From an uncultured Fibrobacter sp. (GTDB lineage: Bacteria; Fibrobacterota; Fibrobacteria; Fibrobacterales; Fibrobacteraceae), in NCBI GenBank assembly GCA_934699585.1, contig CAKUWY010000027.1, positions 1 to 22,265 on the forward strand: DNA of 22,265 bases, given 5' to 3'. This document shows, piece after piece, positions 7,746 through 15,482 of the stretch. Positions within the stretch are counted from its first letter, which is position 1; every line of letters begins with the position of its first letter. The position numbers and the translations under genes were made by a program. The notes beneath the pieces are model-generated. The model had not been told where the DNA came from and did not search any database. It saw only the letters and a list, made by a program, of their open reading frames with translations.

Positions 7746-9002
7746 TTACTTTTTCTTCTTGCCCGGTGGCCCTGGCATGAATGGGCTGCCGCCGCTGGTT
7801 TTGCCTGTTTCTGTGCGGGACAGGACTTCTTGACCCACCACCACGGAATCGCCCAGCTCCAGGCCTGCAAGGATTTGCACGTTCACGCCGTCGTTAAGGC
7901 CGGTGGTGACGGGGTGGGGGACCAGTTTGCCGTTCAGGTTTATCCAGACTTTGTCGCCGTCCGGTTTGGTCGGGCGGTTTGTCCCTTTCTTTGCGCCTTT
8001 TTGCGAGGCTTCTGGGAATTCGCCTGCGGCCGCATCTGGCGGTGGCGGCAGTCCTTCGGGCTTTGCAAAGGCGGTGCCGCCAGCAGGGTTGAACTTCAGG
8101 GCCTTTACCGGGATGGTGAGGGCGTTTTTCACTTCTTTGGTGACGATGGTGCAGGTGGCCGTCATGCCGGGGAGCAGTTTGAGTTTCGGGTTCTTGGCGT
8201 TGATGACTACCGTGTAGGTGACCACGTTGCTTGTGGTGGTGGGGCTCAGGCGGACTTCTTGCACCTTGCCCGTAAAGGTTTCGTTCTGGAATGCATCTAC
8301 GGTGAAGGTGACCTTCTGGCCTTTTTTCACGGAGCCGATGTCCGCTTCATCTACGTCGGCCATGACCTTCATCTGCTTCAGGTCTTTTGCGATGACGAAC
8401 AGGGTGGGCGTGCTCATGGAGGCGGCTACGGTCTGGCCTACATCTACGGCCCGCTTCAGCACCACGCCGTCAATGGGGCTCTTGATGGTGGCGTAGCTCA
8501 GGTTCAATTTGGCCTGGGCCACGTCGTTCTGGCTGCGCTCCAGGGCGTACTTGGCGGCGTTCATGTTGTATTCGGCTTGCTCCAGGTCAACGGCACTGGC
8601 GCTGTTGGACTGTGACAGTGCCAAAATTCTCTGGTAGGTGTTGGCCTTGTACTGGTAGTCGATTTCGGCGGAATGGAGGGCGATTTCCGCCTGGTTCAGG
8701 GTGGACTGCAACTTGGACTTGTCCAGTTCTGCGATGACCTGGCCCTTTTTGACCTTGGAATTGAAGTCCACGAAGATTTCGGCGATGTCGCCGGAAACCT
8801 GGGTGCCCACCTCCACCTGGTCCACGGGCTCTAGGGTGCCGGTGGCGGAAATGACGGTGGAAAGGGTCAGCTTGGTCACGGGGGCGCTGACAGGGACGCC
8901 TACTTCGCTTGCCGCAGAATTTTTGAAGAAAAAGAACTTCACGCCTACGGCAATGGCCGCAAGCACAAGGAGAACGACGAGTATCTTCAGAAGTTTCTTC
9001 AT
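7746..9002 (-). CDS. MacA/HlyD-family efflux adaptor (membrane fusion protein)
   Basis: The 418-aa protein begins MKKLLKI with one membrane helix (about residues 4-22). A barrel/lipoyl half (VEVGTQVSGDI...VKKGQVIAELD), a heptad-rich helical hairpin (about 95-165), the second lipoyl half (YATIKSPIDGVVLKRAVDVGQTV) and C-terminal beta domains follow. This is the order of periplasmic adaptors that link an inner-membrane ABC or RND pump to an outer-membrane channel. The C-terminal third has a Pro/Gly/Lys-rich insert (FAKPEGLPPPPDAAAGEF) and a lysine tail. The ATG at 9002 places the helix at the N-terminus; no SD is visible. No permease, ATPase or TolC-like gene is adjacent on either side, so its partner and substrate cannot be inferred here. 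Confidence 0.88.
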   Translation of the reverse strand: MKKLLKILVVLLVLAAIAVGVKFFFFKNSAASEVGVPVSAPVTKLTLSTVISATGTLEPVDQVEVGTQVSGDIAEIFVDFNSKVKKGQVIAELDKSKLQSTLNQAEIALHSAEIDYQYKANTYQRILALSQSNSASAVDLEQAEYNMNAAKYALERSQNDVAQAKLNLSYATIKSPIDGVVLKRAVDVGQTVAASMSTPTLFVIAKDLKQMKVMADVDEADIGSVKKGQKVTFTVDAFQNETFTGKVQEVRLSPTTTSNVVTYTVVINAKNPKLKLLPGMTATCTIVTKEVKNALTIPVKALKFNPAGGTAFAKPEGLPPPPDAAAGEFPEASQKGAKKGTNRPTKPDGDKVWINLNGKLVPHPVTTGLNDGVNVQILAGLELGDSVVVGQEVLSRTETGKTSGGSPFMPGPPGKKKK

Positions 9003-9088
9003 GGGTCGGTTGCAAAAATAAAAAGTATTCTCGTGACTAACACAAACTTTGATGCCCCGGAACCGCATTCGGTTGCATTTTTTATATT

Positions 9089-9123
9089 ACCACCTACCAT
9101 TGACTATTGCCTACCTATCCCTT
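9089..9123. repeat. Heptad-period stretch, divergent intergenic region
   Basis: Five consecutive 7-bp units of ACCACCT, ACCATTG and CCTACCT type lie between the divergent adaptor and CDF genes. Similarity between units is looser than in the other arrays. The rest of the gap 9003-9215 holds one hairpin repeat and a second heptad array; I see no convincing promoter for either gene. Confidence 0.55.
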
Positions 9124-9129
9124 TGAACT

Positions 9130-9161
9130 GGATCCTTCGCGACTTCGTCGCTCTGGATGAC
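9130..9161 (-). repeat. GTCATCC...GGATCC hairpin repeat, copy 5
   Basis: In the minus orientation it runs from GTCATCCAGAG to CGAAGGATCC. GCGACGAAGTCGC forms a short inner stem. It separates the two heptad-period stretches in this gap. Confidence 0.7.
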
Positions 9162-9175
9162 ACTTCTTGAAAACC

Positions 9176-9215
9176 GCCACCCTAACCACTAACCACTAAT
9201 CACCAACCACTAACC
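9176..9215 (+). repeat. Heptad array abutting the CDF start codon
   Basis: Units of TAACCAC (two perfect, then TAATCAC and CAACCAC) run directly into the ATG at 9216, ending TAACC-ATG. The array fills the position of a ribosome-binding site, and there is no SD. Confidence 0.85.
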
Positions 9216-10136
9216 ATGACCCGTATCGTAAAAAAAGATGACAGTTCCGAAGTCCGCCGCGTGACGTGGGTGGGGCTTGGCTGGAACGCCGCCTTGACGG
9301 TACTCAAGTTCCTGGCCGGTTTTTTCGGCGGGTCCCAGGCCCTGGTGGCAGACGCCATCCACAGTGCCTCTGACTTTGTGACGGACATCGCGGTTATCGT
9401 GGGGAGCCATTTCTGGAACTTGCCTCCCGATGCGGAACACCCCTACGGGCACAGGCGTTTCGAGACCCTCGTGACCGTGGGTATCGGGCTTTCGGTGGCC
9501 GCCGTGGGCGTTGGGCTTGGTTACAAGGCGGTCCAGACTCTTTTGCAGGGAGAGGGCGCACACCCCGAAACCGTGGTGGCGGTGATGGCGCTGGCTTCCA
9601 TTGTTATCAAGGAAATTCTATTCCGCTATACCCGCGCCGAAGGTCGCAAGATTCGAAGCCAGGCCCTGGAAGCAAACGCCTGGCACCACCGTAGCGATGC
9701 CTTCAGTTCTATACCGGTGCTTATCGCGGTGGTCATTTCGCTGGTGTTTCCGCAACTCTGGTTTGCCGATGCGGTGGGTGCTCTGATTGTGGCCTTCTTT
9801 GTGCTGCGTTCGGCCTACGAGATTGCCTCTCCGGGGGCTAGGCAGCTGGTGGACCAGGGGGCAAGCGAACAGGTGGCCAAGAAACTTCTGGAAATCGCCC
9901 TCGGGCATTCGAAGGTGATGAGCGTACACGGGTTCCGCACCCGCTATGTAGGGAGCGACCTGCATGTGGACCTGCATATCGTGGTGGATGCCCAGATGAG
10001 CCTGCTGGAGGCTCACGACGTGGCCGAAGAGGTGGAACAGTTGCTGATCCAGGCCGACGAGAACGTGGTGGACGCCTTGGTGCACGTGGACCCCTACGAC
10101 CCCGCCCGTGCCGGCAAATCAGAAGAAAAGAAATAG
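9216..10136 (+). CDS. Cation diffusion facilitator (CDF) metal transporter
   Basis: The 306-aa inner-membrane protein has about six helices and a C-terminal cytoplasmic domain. CDF proteins export divalent metals such as Zn, Fe, Mn or Co in exchange for protons. The transport-site motifs are visible: D46 with H49-x3-D53 (ADAIHSASD) in helix 2 and H157-x3-D161 (WHHRSD) in helix 5. HPYGHRRFE (75-83) is the conserved loop. The C-terminal domain carries the dimer/metal-sensing pattern VHGFRTRYVGSDLHVDLHIVVD and a late HVDPYD. His at the helix-2 site suggests a Zn-like or Mn-like branch, but the metal cannot be assigned. No SD is present; a heptad array precedes the start. The oxidoreductase follows after 51 bp. 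Confidence 0.93.
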   Translation: MTRIVKKDDSSEVRRVTWVGLGWNAALTVLKFLAGFFGGSQALVADAIHSASDFVTDIAVIVGSHFWNLPPDAEHPYGHRRFETLVTVGIGLSVAAVGVGLGYKAVQTLLQGEGAHPETVVAVMALASIVIKEILFRYTRAEGRKIRSQALEANAWHHRSDAFSSIPVLIAVVISLVFPQLWFADAVGALIVAFFVLRSAYEIASPGARQLVDQGASEQVAKKLLEIALGHSKVMSVHGFRTRYVGSDLHVDLHIVVDAQMSLLEAHDVAEEVEQLLIQADENVVDALVHVDPYDPARAGKSEEKK

Positions 10137-10147
10137 CATAGTTCAAC

Positions 10148-10174
10148 GTCATTCCGGCCACCGAGCCGGAATCT
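10148..10174 (+). repeat. GTCATTCCGG...CCGGAATCT hairpin repeat, copy 6
   Basis: ATTCCGGC pairs with GCCGGAAT. It lies between the CDF and oxidoreductase genes, and its 3' ATCT runs into the purine-rich AGAAGAGAAGAA that precedes the TTG start of the next gene. Confidence 0.8.
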
Positions 10175-10187
10175 AGAAGAGAAGAAT

Positions 10188-11159
10188 TTGAAAAACGGAT
10201 ATAAGGCAATCCTTGTAGGCAACGGAACCATGGGCGGCCGCCATCGCAGCCGTTTCGAGACCTGCGGAGTTTCTTTCGTAGGTGTTGCGGACAACGATTC
10301 CGATTTTGAAAAGATTGCAGACAAACTAAACGCTACTGGTGGCACACAGACTGTGGATTTTGCGGTCATTGCGTCCCCGGCCACAACCCACTACCGCTAC
10401 GCAAAATTCTTTTTGGAAAGGCGAATCCCCGTCTTTGTGGAAAAGCCTCTGGCCACTACCGCCGAACAGGCCCAGGAACTGGTGGACATGGCTACGGCAT
10501 CGGGAACAGTGCTGTTTGTGGCCCAGTCTGAATGTTTCAACCCCATCTTCCTCAATTTCCGCAAGCACTTTTTGGCGGAACTGAACGAGAGGCGTGCTGA
10601 TGGCGGGGCCGGCTTTGCGGCGGAAGGAATCGCCACGATGGACGGGCACGGCTGCGGTACGGCTGGTAATGAACCGTGCCGGGGCGTGCATCTGGAATTT
10701 AGGCGGGAACACCGGTATTCCAGCCGTTGTCGCGATGTGAACGTGATGCTGGACTTACTTGTTCACGACCTGAGCATGTTCCTTACCATGTTTCCCTATG
10801 GCGATGTCCGTGTTGAAAGCAGGAATGAATCGCCCGACGGAAACTACGCCCAGGCGAAACTGAAGGTGGTGAGCGGGCCTTTCGCCGGAGCCTCTGCGGA
10901 TTTTGTCGTTGACCGTGAAAGTGCTACGGATCTTCGAAACATCACGGTGAATTTTGCCCGGAATGGCGAATTGCCGTCTTCGAACTATACGGTAAGCCTT
11001 GCCCGGTACACGCCAGATGGCGAAATCGCCCACGTTCCCGATTCCCTGGACAACGAACACCGATTCTTCTTGAAACTTTTGGCGGGGGCCTGCGGGGAGT
11101 GGGGCAGGCGTGCCGCCCAGAATGCGGCGGATTGCGTTAGACTGTGCTGTGGAACGTAA
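10188..11159 (+). CDS. Gfo/Idh/MocA-family oxidoreductase with altered C-terminus
   Basis: The 323-aa NAD(P)-dependent enzyme of the sugar/inositol dehydrogenase family has a Rossmann motif G11-N-G-T-M-G16, EKP at 85-87 and the H193-D194 pair (DLLVHDLSMF). The TTG at 10188 is preferred because the next ATG falls inside the nucleotide-binding motif; AGAAGAGAAGAA precedes it. The substrate is unknown. Residues about 133-166 form a Gly/Ala-rich loop longer than I expect for the family. The last residues (VRLCCGT) follow a 35-bp block that recurs at 12600-12634, where the frame instead continues VKFATVK to a stop. The present C-terminus may therefore be supplied by inserted DNA. Confidence 0.88.
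   Translation: MKNGYKAILVGNGTMGGRHRSRFETCGVSFVGVADNDSDFEKIADKLNATGGTQTVDFAVIASPATTHYRYAKFFLERRIPVFVEKPLATTAEQAQELVDMATASGTVLFVAQSECFNPIFLNFRKHFLAELNERRADGGAGFAAEGIATMDGHGCGTAGNEPCRGVHLEFRREHRYSSRCRDVNVMLDLLVHDLSMFLTMFPYGDVRVESRNESPDGNYAQAKLKVVSGPFAGASADFVVDRESATDLRNITVNFARNGELPSSNYTVSLARYTPDGEIAHVPDSLDNEHRFFLKLLAGACGEWGRRAAQNAADCVRLCCGT
11103..11137 (+). repeat. Left direct repeat flanking the ATPase cassette
   Basis: This 35-bp block encodes GRRAAQNAADC within the 3' end of the oxidoreductase gene. It matches 12600-12634 at 34 of 35 positions; the one difference (GCC to GCT) is silent in this frame. The copies are 1497 bp apart. Confidence 0.95.
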
Positions 11160-11246
11160 TTGCCGTTTTTAAGCTAAAAATGGCAAAATTGCAATTTCAG
11201 GTCTTAAAAAATGCTGGTTTAGACCTAATTTAGGTCTTAAAAAATG
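11160..11246. promoter_or_regulatory. Operator-like palindromes upstream of the ATPase gene
   Basis: Three nested structures lie here. A 12-bp stem with one G-T pair and a 3-nt loop spans 11160-11186. A near-perfect 17-nt palindrome, AGACCTAATTTAGGTCT, spans 11221-11237. A 15-bp direct repeat, AGGTCTTAAAAAATG, occurs at 11199-11213 and 11232-11246. The half-site AGGTCT thus occurs three times, once inverted. The arrangement resembles a repressor-binding region; no regulator gene is next to it. Confidence 0.5.
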
Positions 11247-11256
11247 TGGAGAATGG

Positions 11257-11285
11257 TTGATTTTAGCCCCGAAAAAATGTAATTT
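11257..11285 (+). promoter_or_regulatory. Candidate promoter of the ATPase gene
   Basis: TTGATT (11257-11262) and TAATTT (11280-11285) are 17 bp apart. The start would be near 11292, just before the SD-like GGGGTGA (11294-11300) and the ATG at 11306. The region is AT-rich, so chance matches are possible. Confidence 0.45.
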
Positions 11286-11305
11286 TTCTACAAAGGGGTG
11301 ATTTT

Positions 11306-12595
11306 ATGGAGAGATTTGCAATACAACGGTTGAAGGCCTGGAAGGAAAACCCGAGACGGAAACCCTTGGTCCTCATGGGGGCGAGACAGGTTGGCAAGAC
11401 TTGGCTTATGAAGGAATTCGGCCGAAAGTTTTATGAAAAAGTTGCATATGTTTCGTTCTTCAACAATGAAACGATTGCAAAAGAGTTCAAAACCGATTAT
11501 GATGTGAAAAGGCTCCTTTCGGTACTCAATATTGCCTCTGGGGTCACCATTACGCCTGGTGATACGCTTGTCATTCTCGATGAAATCCAGAATGCACCGG
11601 AGGCCTTCGAGTCGCTCAAGTATTTTTGTGAGGACGCTCCCGAATATCATGTGATGGTTGCTGGATCTCTTTTAGGCGTGGCGCTCCACAAGGGGATTTC
11701 GTATCCCGTTGGCAAGGTGGATTTGTTGGACCTGCATCCGCTTAGCTTTCGTGAGTATCTGTATGCTGTCGGCGAGAAATCTTTGTCCGATGCGATACAG
11801 GCAAAGGATTATTCTGTAATTGATTTGTTTAGCGAAAAATATATATCCCACCTAAAGAACTATTACTTTGTTGGCGGAATGCCTGGAGTCGTCGATGTGT
11901 TTCGTCAGGATAGCGATTATCAAGGAGCGAGAAAAGTCCAGCGAGATATCATTGCTCAGTATCGCGGAGATTTCGGCAAACACGCCGATGCTAGGGAACT
12001 GCCGAAAATAAATATGGTCTGGGATTCCATACCGATGCAACTTGCCAAGGAAAACAAAAAATTCTTTTTTGGAAAAATGAAGCAGGGAGCTCGTAGCGGG
12101 GATTTCGAGGTGGCGATTCAATGGCTTCTTGATAGTGGCCTAGTGCATAAGGTTCATCGTGTGAATGAACCCCGTGTTCCGCTGGCGGCATACAAGGATT
12201 TTTCGGCGTACAAATTGTTCTTTTTGGATGTCGGTTTACTGGGCGCGATGAGTGAATTAGATGCACAAACGATACTGGAAGGAAACCACTTGTTTGTTGA
12301 ATTTAAGGGTGCGCTGACAGAGCAATTCGTGCTGCAACAGCTTGTTTGCGATACGTCATATACGCCTTACTACTTTGGTACAGGAACGGCAACCTTTGAG
12401 CAGGATTTCCTTGTGCAGAAGGGTATGGATGCGGTTCCGATTGAAGTAAAGGCGGAAACTAATGTCCGTTCTCAGAGTCTCAGAGCTTTTTACGAAAAAT
12501 TTCATCCGGAAAAGTCTGTCCGATTCTCGTTACTCCCATACAAAGATCAAGACTGGATGGTGAACATCCCGCTTTATGCGGTTTGCAATCTTTGA
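11306..12595 (+). CDS. AAA_14/DUF4143-family ATPase
   Basis: The 429-aa protein has a Walker A GARQVGKT (25-32) and a Walker B LVILDEIQ (88-95), where D92-E93 are the catalytic pair. VAGSLLGVALHKG follows, and then a DUF4143 C-terminal region with a nuclease-like pattern: EQDF (365-368) before PIEVK (378-382), recalling PD-(D/E)xK folds. Such ATPases are often found in many copies in anaerobic bacteria; their role is not established. It has its own promoter and a good SD (GGGGTGA), and its base composition is visibly more AT-rich than its neighbours. It lies between 35-bp direct repeats derived from the preceding gene, and its stop is 4 bp before the right copy, so it appears to be the only gene on an inserted segment. 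Confidence 0.88.
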   Translation: MERFAIQRLKAWKENPRRKPLVLMGARQVGKTWLMKEFGRKFYEKVAYVSFFNNETIAKEFKTDYDVKRLLSVLNIASGVTITPGDTLVILDEIQNAPEAFESLKYFCEDAPEYHVMVAGSLLGVALHKGISYPVGKVDLLDLHPLSFREYLYAVGEKSLSDAIQAKDYSVIDLFSEKYISHLKNYYFVGGMPGVVDVFRQDSDYQGARKVQRDIIAQYRGDFGKHADARELPKINMVWDSIPMQLAKENKKFFFGKMKQGARSGDFEVAIQWLLDSGLVHKVHRVNEPRVPLAAYKDFSAYKLFFLDVGLLGAMSELDAQTILEGNHLFVEFKGALTEQFVLQQLVCDTSYTPYYFGTGTATFEQDFLVQKGMDAVPIEVKAETNVRSQSLRAFYEKFHPEKSVRFSLLPYKDQDWMVNIPLYAVCNL

Positions 12596-12596
12596 T

Positions 12597-12656
12597 TGTG
12601 GCAGGCGTGCTGCCCAGAATGCGGCGGATTGCGTAAAATTCGCAACAGTAAAATAA
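12597..12656 (+). pseudogene. Displaced 3' end of the oxidoreductase gene
   Basis: Read in the oxidoreductase frame, this encodes CGRRAAQNAADCVKFATVK and a TAA stop, followed 8 bp later by the A-run of the terminator at 12665. The first part repeats 11103-11137; the rest is unique. The simplest reading is that this was the native 3' end of the gene before the ATPase segment came between them. It has no start of its own. A remnant of a tandem paralogue is the alternative. Confidence 0.7.
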
Positions 12657-12664
12657 AAGAGCGC

Positions 12665-12697
12665 AAAAAAAATCCCGCGAACCATCGCGGGACTTTT
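12665..12697. terminator. Bidirectional terminator, oxidoreductase remnant / glgP
   Basis: A perfect 8-bp stem (12673-12680 with 12685-12692, loop ACCA) has eight A on its left and CTTTT on its right. On the minus strand it is a strong terminator for glgP; on the plus strand a weaker one for the ATPase and, originally, the oxidoreductase. Confidence 0.85.
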
Positions 12698-12710
12698 GAC
12701 ATACTGGCCT

Positions 12711-12753
12711 AGATCCTTCGCTTCGTGCCTCGCGGCACTTCGCTCAGGATGAC
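12711..12753 (-). repeat. GTCATCCTGAG...GGATCT hairpin repeat, copy 7
   Basis: In minus orientation it runs from GTCATCCTGAGCGAAG to GAAGGATCT, with GTGCC/GGCAC-type inner pairing. It lies between the terminator and the stop codon of glgP, like a tail of the glgP transcript. Confidence 0.75.
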
Positions 12754-12764
12754 ACTTGGGCTAA

Positions 12765-15239
12765 CTACAGCTTGATGCTGCAGGCCTTGGCGTGCCAGAT
12801 TTCGTCGGCGTACTGCTTGATGGTACGGTCGGAGCTGAACTTGCCCATGCGAGCCACGTTGAGGATGGCCTTTTCGGCCCAGGCCTTCTTGTTCTGGTAT
12901 TCCTTCGCCACCTTGGCCTGCATGTCCACGTAGCTGCGGAAGTCGGCGCAGAGCATGTAGGGGTCGTGAGTCAGGAGTTTGTCTGCAATGTGCTTGAACA
13001 GTTCCGGACGGTCGGGACTGAAGAAGCCAGAACCGATCAGGTCGATTACGCGACGCAGGTCGTCGTCCTTCTCGTAGAAGTCGCGGGGGCGGTAACCCTT
13101 GGCCAGCAGGTCGGTCACTTCTTCCACGGTGAGGCCGAAGATGAAGATATTCTCGTCGCCCACTTCTTCCTTCATTTCCACGTTGGCGCCGTCCAGCGTA
13201 CCGATGGTGAGCGCGCCGTTCAAGGCGAACTTCATGTTACCGGTACCGGAGGCTTCGGTGCCTGCGGTAGAAATCTGTTCGGACAGGTCTGCTGCCGGAA
13301 TAATCTTCTCGGCGAAGGACACGCGGTAGTTCTCCAGGAACACCATCTTCAGCTTGCCCTTGCAGACCGGGTCGGCGTCGATGATGGCGGCCACGGCGTT
13401 GGCAAGGCGGATAATCTGCTTGGCCATCCAGTAACCGGGAGCGGACTTACCGCCGATCATGATGGTGCGGGGCATGATTTCCTTGCCGTCCTTCAGCTGG
13501 ATATACAGGTGGATGGCATGCAAGATGTTCAGGAGCTGGCGCTTGTATTCGTGAATGCGCTTCACCTGCACGTCGAAGAACGTGTTGGTATCTACATCCA
13601 CGCCCTGGGTTTCCTTCAGGTACTTGGCCAGGCGTTCCTTGTTCTGCTTCTTGACCGCCATGAATTCCTTCTGGAAGGCGGCGTCCTTGGCGAACTTTTC
13701 CAGCTTCTTCAGGTCGTCCAGGTCCTTCACCCAGCTGTCACCGATCTTCTTGGTGATGAGTTCGGACATGGCGGGGTTGGCCTTGCGGACCCAGCGGCGC
13801 GGCGTCACGCCGTTGGTCTTGTTGTTGAACTTTTCGGGCCACAGTTCGTAGAAATCCTTGAAGAGGGTGGTCTTCAAAAGGTCAGAGTGGAGGGCGGCCA
13901 CGCCGTTCACGGCAAAGGAACCCACGATGGAAAGGTAGGCCATGCGGACCATCTTGCAGCCGCCTTCTTCGATAAGGCTCATGCGGGCAAGGCGGTCGTT
14001 GTCGCCGGGCCACTTCATGCTGACCATGCGGAGGAACCGGGCGTTGATTTCGTAGATGATCTGCAGGTGGCGGGGCAGCAAGTTCTCGAACAGGCTGACG
14101 GGCCACTTTTCCAGCGCTTCAGGCATCAGGGTGTGGTTCGTGTAGGCGAAGGTGTGGGTTACAATGTCCCAGGCCTCGTCCCATTCCAGACCTTCGATGT
14201 CCAGAAGGATACGCATCATTTCGGCAATGGAAATTGCCGGGTGGGTGTCGTTCAGCTGGATCGCCACCTTCTCGGGGAACTTCTTCCAGTCATTCTTGTG
14301 GAGTTTCTTGAAACGCTTGATGATATCCTGCAGGGAGGCGGAGCACAGGAAGTACTGCTGCTTCAGGCGCAGTTCCTTGCCGTTCATGGAGGAATCGTTG
14401 GGGTACAGCACCTTGGAGATGGTCTCGGAAAGTTCCATGTCCTGCACGGCGGCGATGTAGTCACCGTTGTTGAAGTAGGAGAGGCCGAAGTCGTCCGTCG
14501 ATTTGGCGCTCCAGAGACGCAGGTTGTTCACGGTGTTGTTCTTGTAGCCCGGAATCGGAGTGTCGTACGGCAGGGCCAGCACGTAGTCCTTGGTTTCCCA
14601 GCGGTTGCGGAGCTTGCCGTTCTCGTCGGTCCAGCTCACCACGTAGCCGTAGAAAGGCACCTTGATGGCGTTGGCTGGGCGGGCGATTTCCCAGGGGTTC
14701 GGCAGGCGCAGCCAGTTGTCGGGCTGTTCTTCCTGCTCGCCGTTCACGATCTTCTGGCTGAACATACCGTATTCGTAGCGGATGCCCATACCGGTGGCGG
14801 GCAGTTCCAGAGTGGCCATGGAATCCAGGAAGCAGGCGGCCAAGCGGCCGAGACCGCCGTTACCCAGACCCGCGTCCACTTCCTGCTCGCGGAGTTCTTC
14901 CAGGGTCATGCCCACTTCGTCCAGGGCTTCTACCACGGCCTGTTCCACATCCAGATTCAGTACGGAGTTGCCGAGGGTACGGCCAATCAAGAATTCCAGG
15001 GACAGGTAATAGACGCGCTTCACGTCTTTCTCGTAATAAGTCTCCTGGGTCTTGATCCAGCGGTCCACCAGACGGTCGCGCACGGCGTAGGCCACGGCCA
15101 GGAACTTCTCGTGGTCGGTGACGGTGTCCATGCTGCGGGCCAGCGTGTGGTTGATATGGTCGGTGAACGCCTTGCGGAAGGATTCCGCATCGGTTCCGAG
15201 AACCGGGGCTTCTACAGCCTTCTTAGATGCTTTTGCCAT
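12765..15239 (-). CDS. glgP: Glycogen/starch phosphorylase (GT35)
   Basis: The 824-aa enzyme is of normal length for bacterial maltodextrin/glycogen phosphorylases. It releases glucose-1-phosphate from alpha-1,4-glucans with phosphate and pyridoxal phosphate in the cytoplasm. The PLP site EASGTGNMKFALNGALTIGT has its lysine at residue 670. YYLSLEFLIGRTL, DAGLGNGGLGRLAACFLDS, QLNDTHPAI and NGVTPRRW are also present. The start at 15239 gives MAKASKK and the usual N-terminus; only a weak AGG lies upstream. It is transcribed alone, with a strong terminator, and divergent from the SDR gene. No other glycogen gene is near. The N-terminus shows no clear animal-type phosphorylation or AMP-site signature, so allosteric control is unknown. 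Confidence 0.96.
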   Translation of the reverse strand: MAKASKKAVEAPVLGTDAESFRKAFTDHINHTLARSMDTVTDHEKFLAVAYAVRDRLVDRWIKTQETYYEKDVKRVYYLSLEFLIGRTLGNSVLNLDVEQAVVEALDEVGMTLEELREQEVDAGLGNGGLGRLAACFLDSMATLELPATGMGIRYEYGMFSQKIVNGEQEEQPDNWLRLPNPWEIARPANAIKVPFYGYVVSWTDENGKLRNRWETKDYVLALPYDTPIPGYKNNTVNNLRLWSAKSTDDFGLSYFNNGDYIAAVQDMELSETISKVLYPNDSSMNGKELRLKQQYFLCSASLQDIIKRFKKLHKNDWKKFPEKVAIQLNDTHPAISIAEMMRILLDIEGLEWDEAWDIVTHTFAYTNHTLMPEALEKWPVSLFENLLPRHLQIIYEINARFLRMVSMKWPGDNDRLARMSLIEEGGCKMVRMAYLSIVGSFAVNGVAALHSDLLKTTLFKDFYELWPEKFNNKTNGVTPRRWVRKANPAMSELITKKIGDSWVKDLDDLKKLEKFAKDAAFQKEFMAVKKQNKERLAKYLKETQGVDVDTNTFFDVQVKRIHEYKRQLLNILHAIHLYIQLKDGKEIMPRTIMIGGKSAPGYWMAKQIIRLANAVAAIIDADPVCKGKLKMVFLENYRVSFAEKIIPAADLSEQISTAGTEASGTGNMKFALNGALTIGTLDGANVEMKEEVGDENIFIFGLTVEEVTDLLAKGYRPRDFYEKDDDLRRVIDLIGSGFFSPDRPELFKHIADKLLTHDPYMLCADFRSYVDMQAKVAKEYQNKKAWAEKAILNVARMGKFSSDRTIKQYADEIWHAKACSIKL

Positions 15240-15448
15240 AAAAATAAGCCTATGGTTTTAGGGTTGAAAATTCACGAGGAAAATTTAGAAATCTTTGCCT
15301 GGATGTGGGCGGGCCCCGCTTCGCGGGTCGGGCCCTTGCGCTATAAAAAGGCCTAATGTTCGCCCTGCTCACTGGCCTTTTTTGCGTTCAAAAGGGGCAC
15401 ATGCCCCTTTCGAATGGCTGCGCCACTTCACGCCCTCCCGCAACCGAT

Positions 15449-15474
15449 GTCATTCAAGCCTTGAGCCGGAATCT
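15449..15474 (+). repeat. GTCATTC...GGAATCT hairpin repeat, copy 8 (degenerate)
   Basis: The ends GTCATTC and GGAATCT match the family, but the left stem has decayed (CAAGCC against GCCGG), leaving a short imperfect hairpin. Confidence 0.6.
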
Positions 15475-15482
15475 CCATGCCG

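Noticed and set aside
11160..11186. Terminator of the oxidoreductase
   Set aside because: The 12-bp stem directly follows the stop, but AATTGC follows it with no T-run; it fits better with the regulatory region of the ATPase.
11306..12595. ATPase as a defence-system component
   Set aside because: No partner gene of a known defence system is adjacent; the AAA_14/DUF4143 pair alone does not support that claim.
12792..15356. Long open frame antisense to glgP (also antisense to tkt at 5470-7194, to the GT-C gene at 2752-4401 and to polA at 16982-18961)
   Set aside because: These mirror strongly codon-biased real genes, have no recognisable domains and lack start signals; they are antisense shadows.
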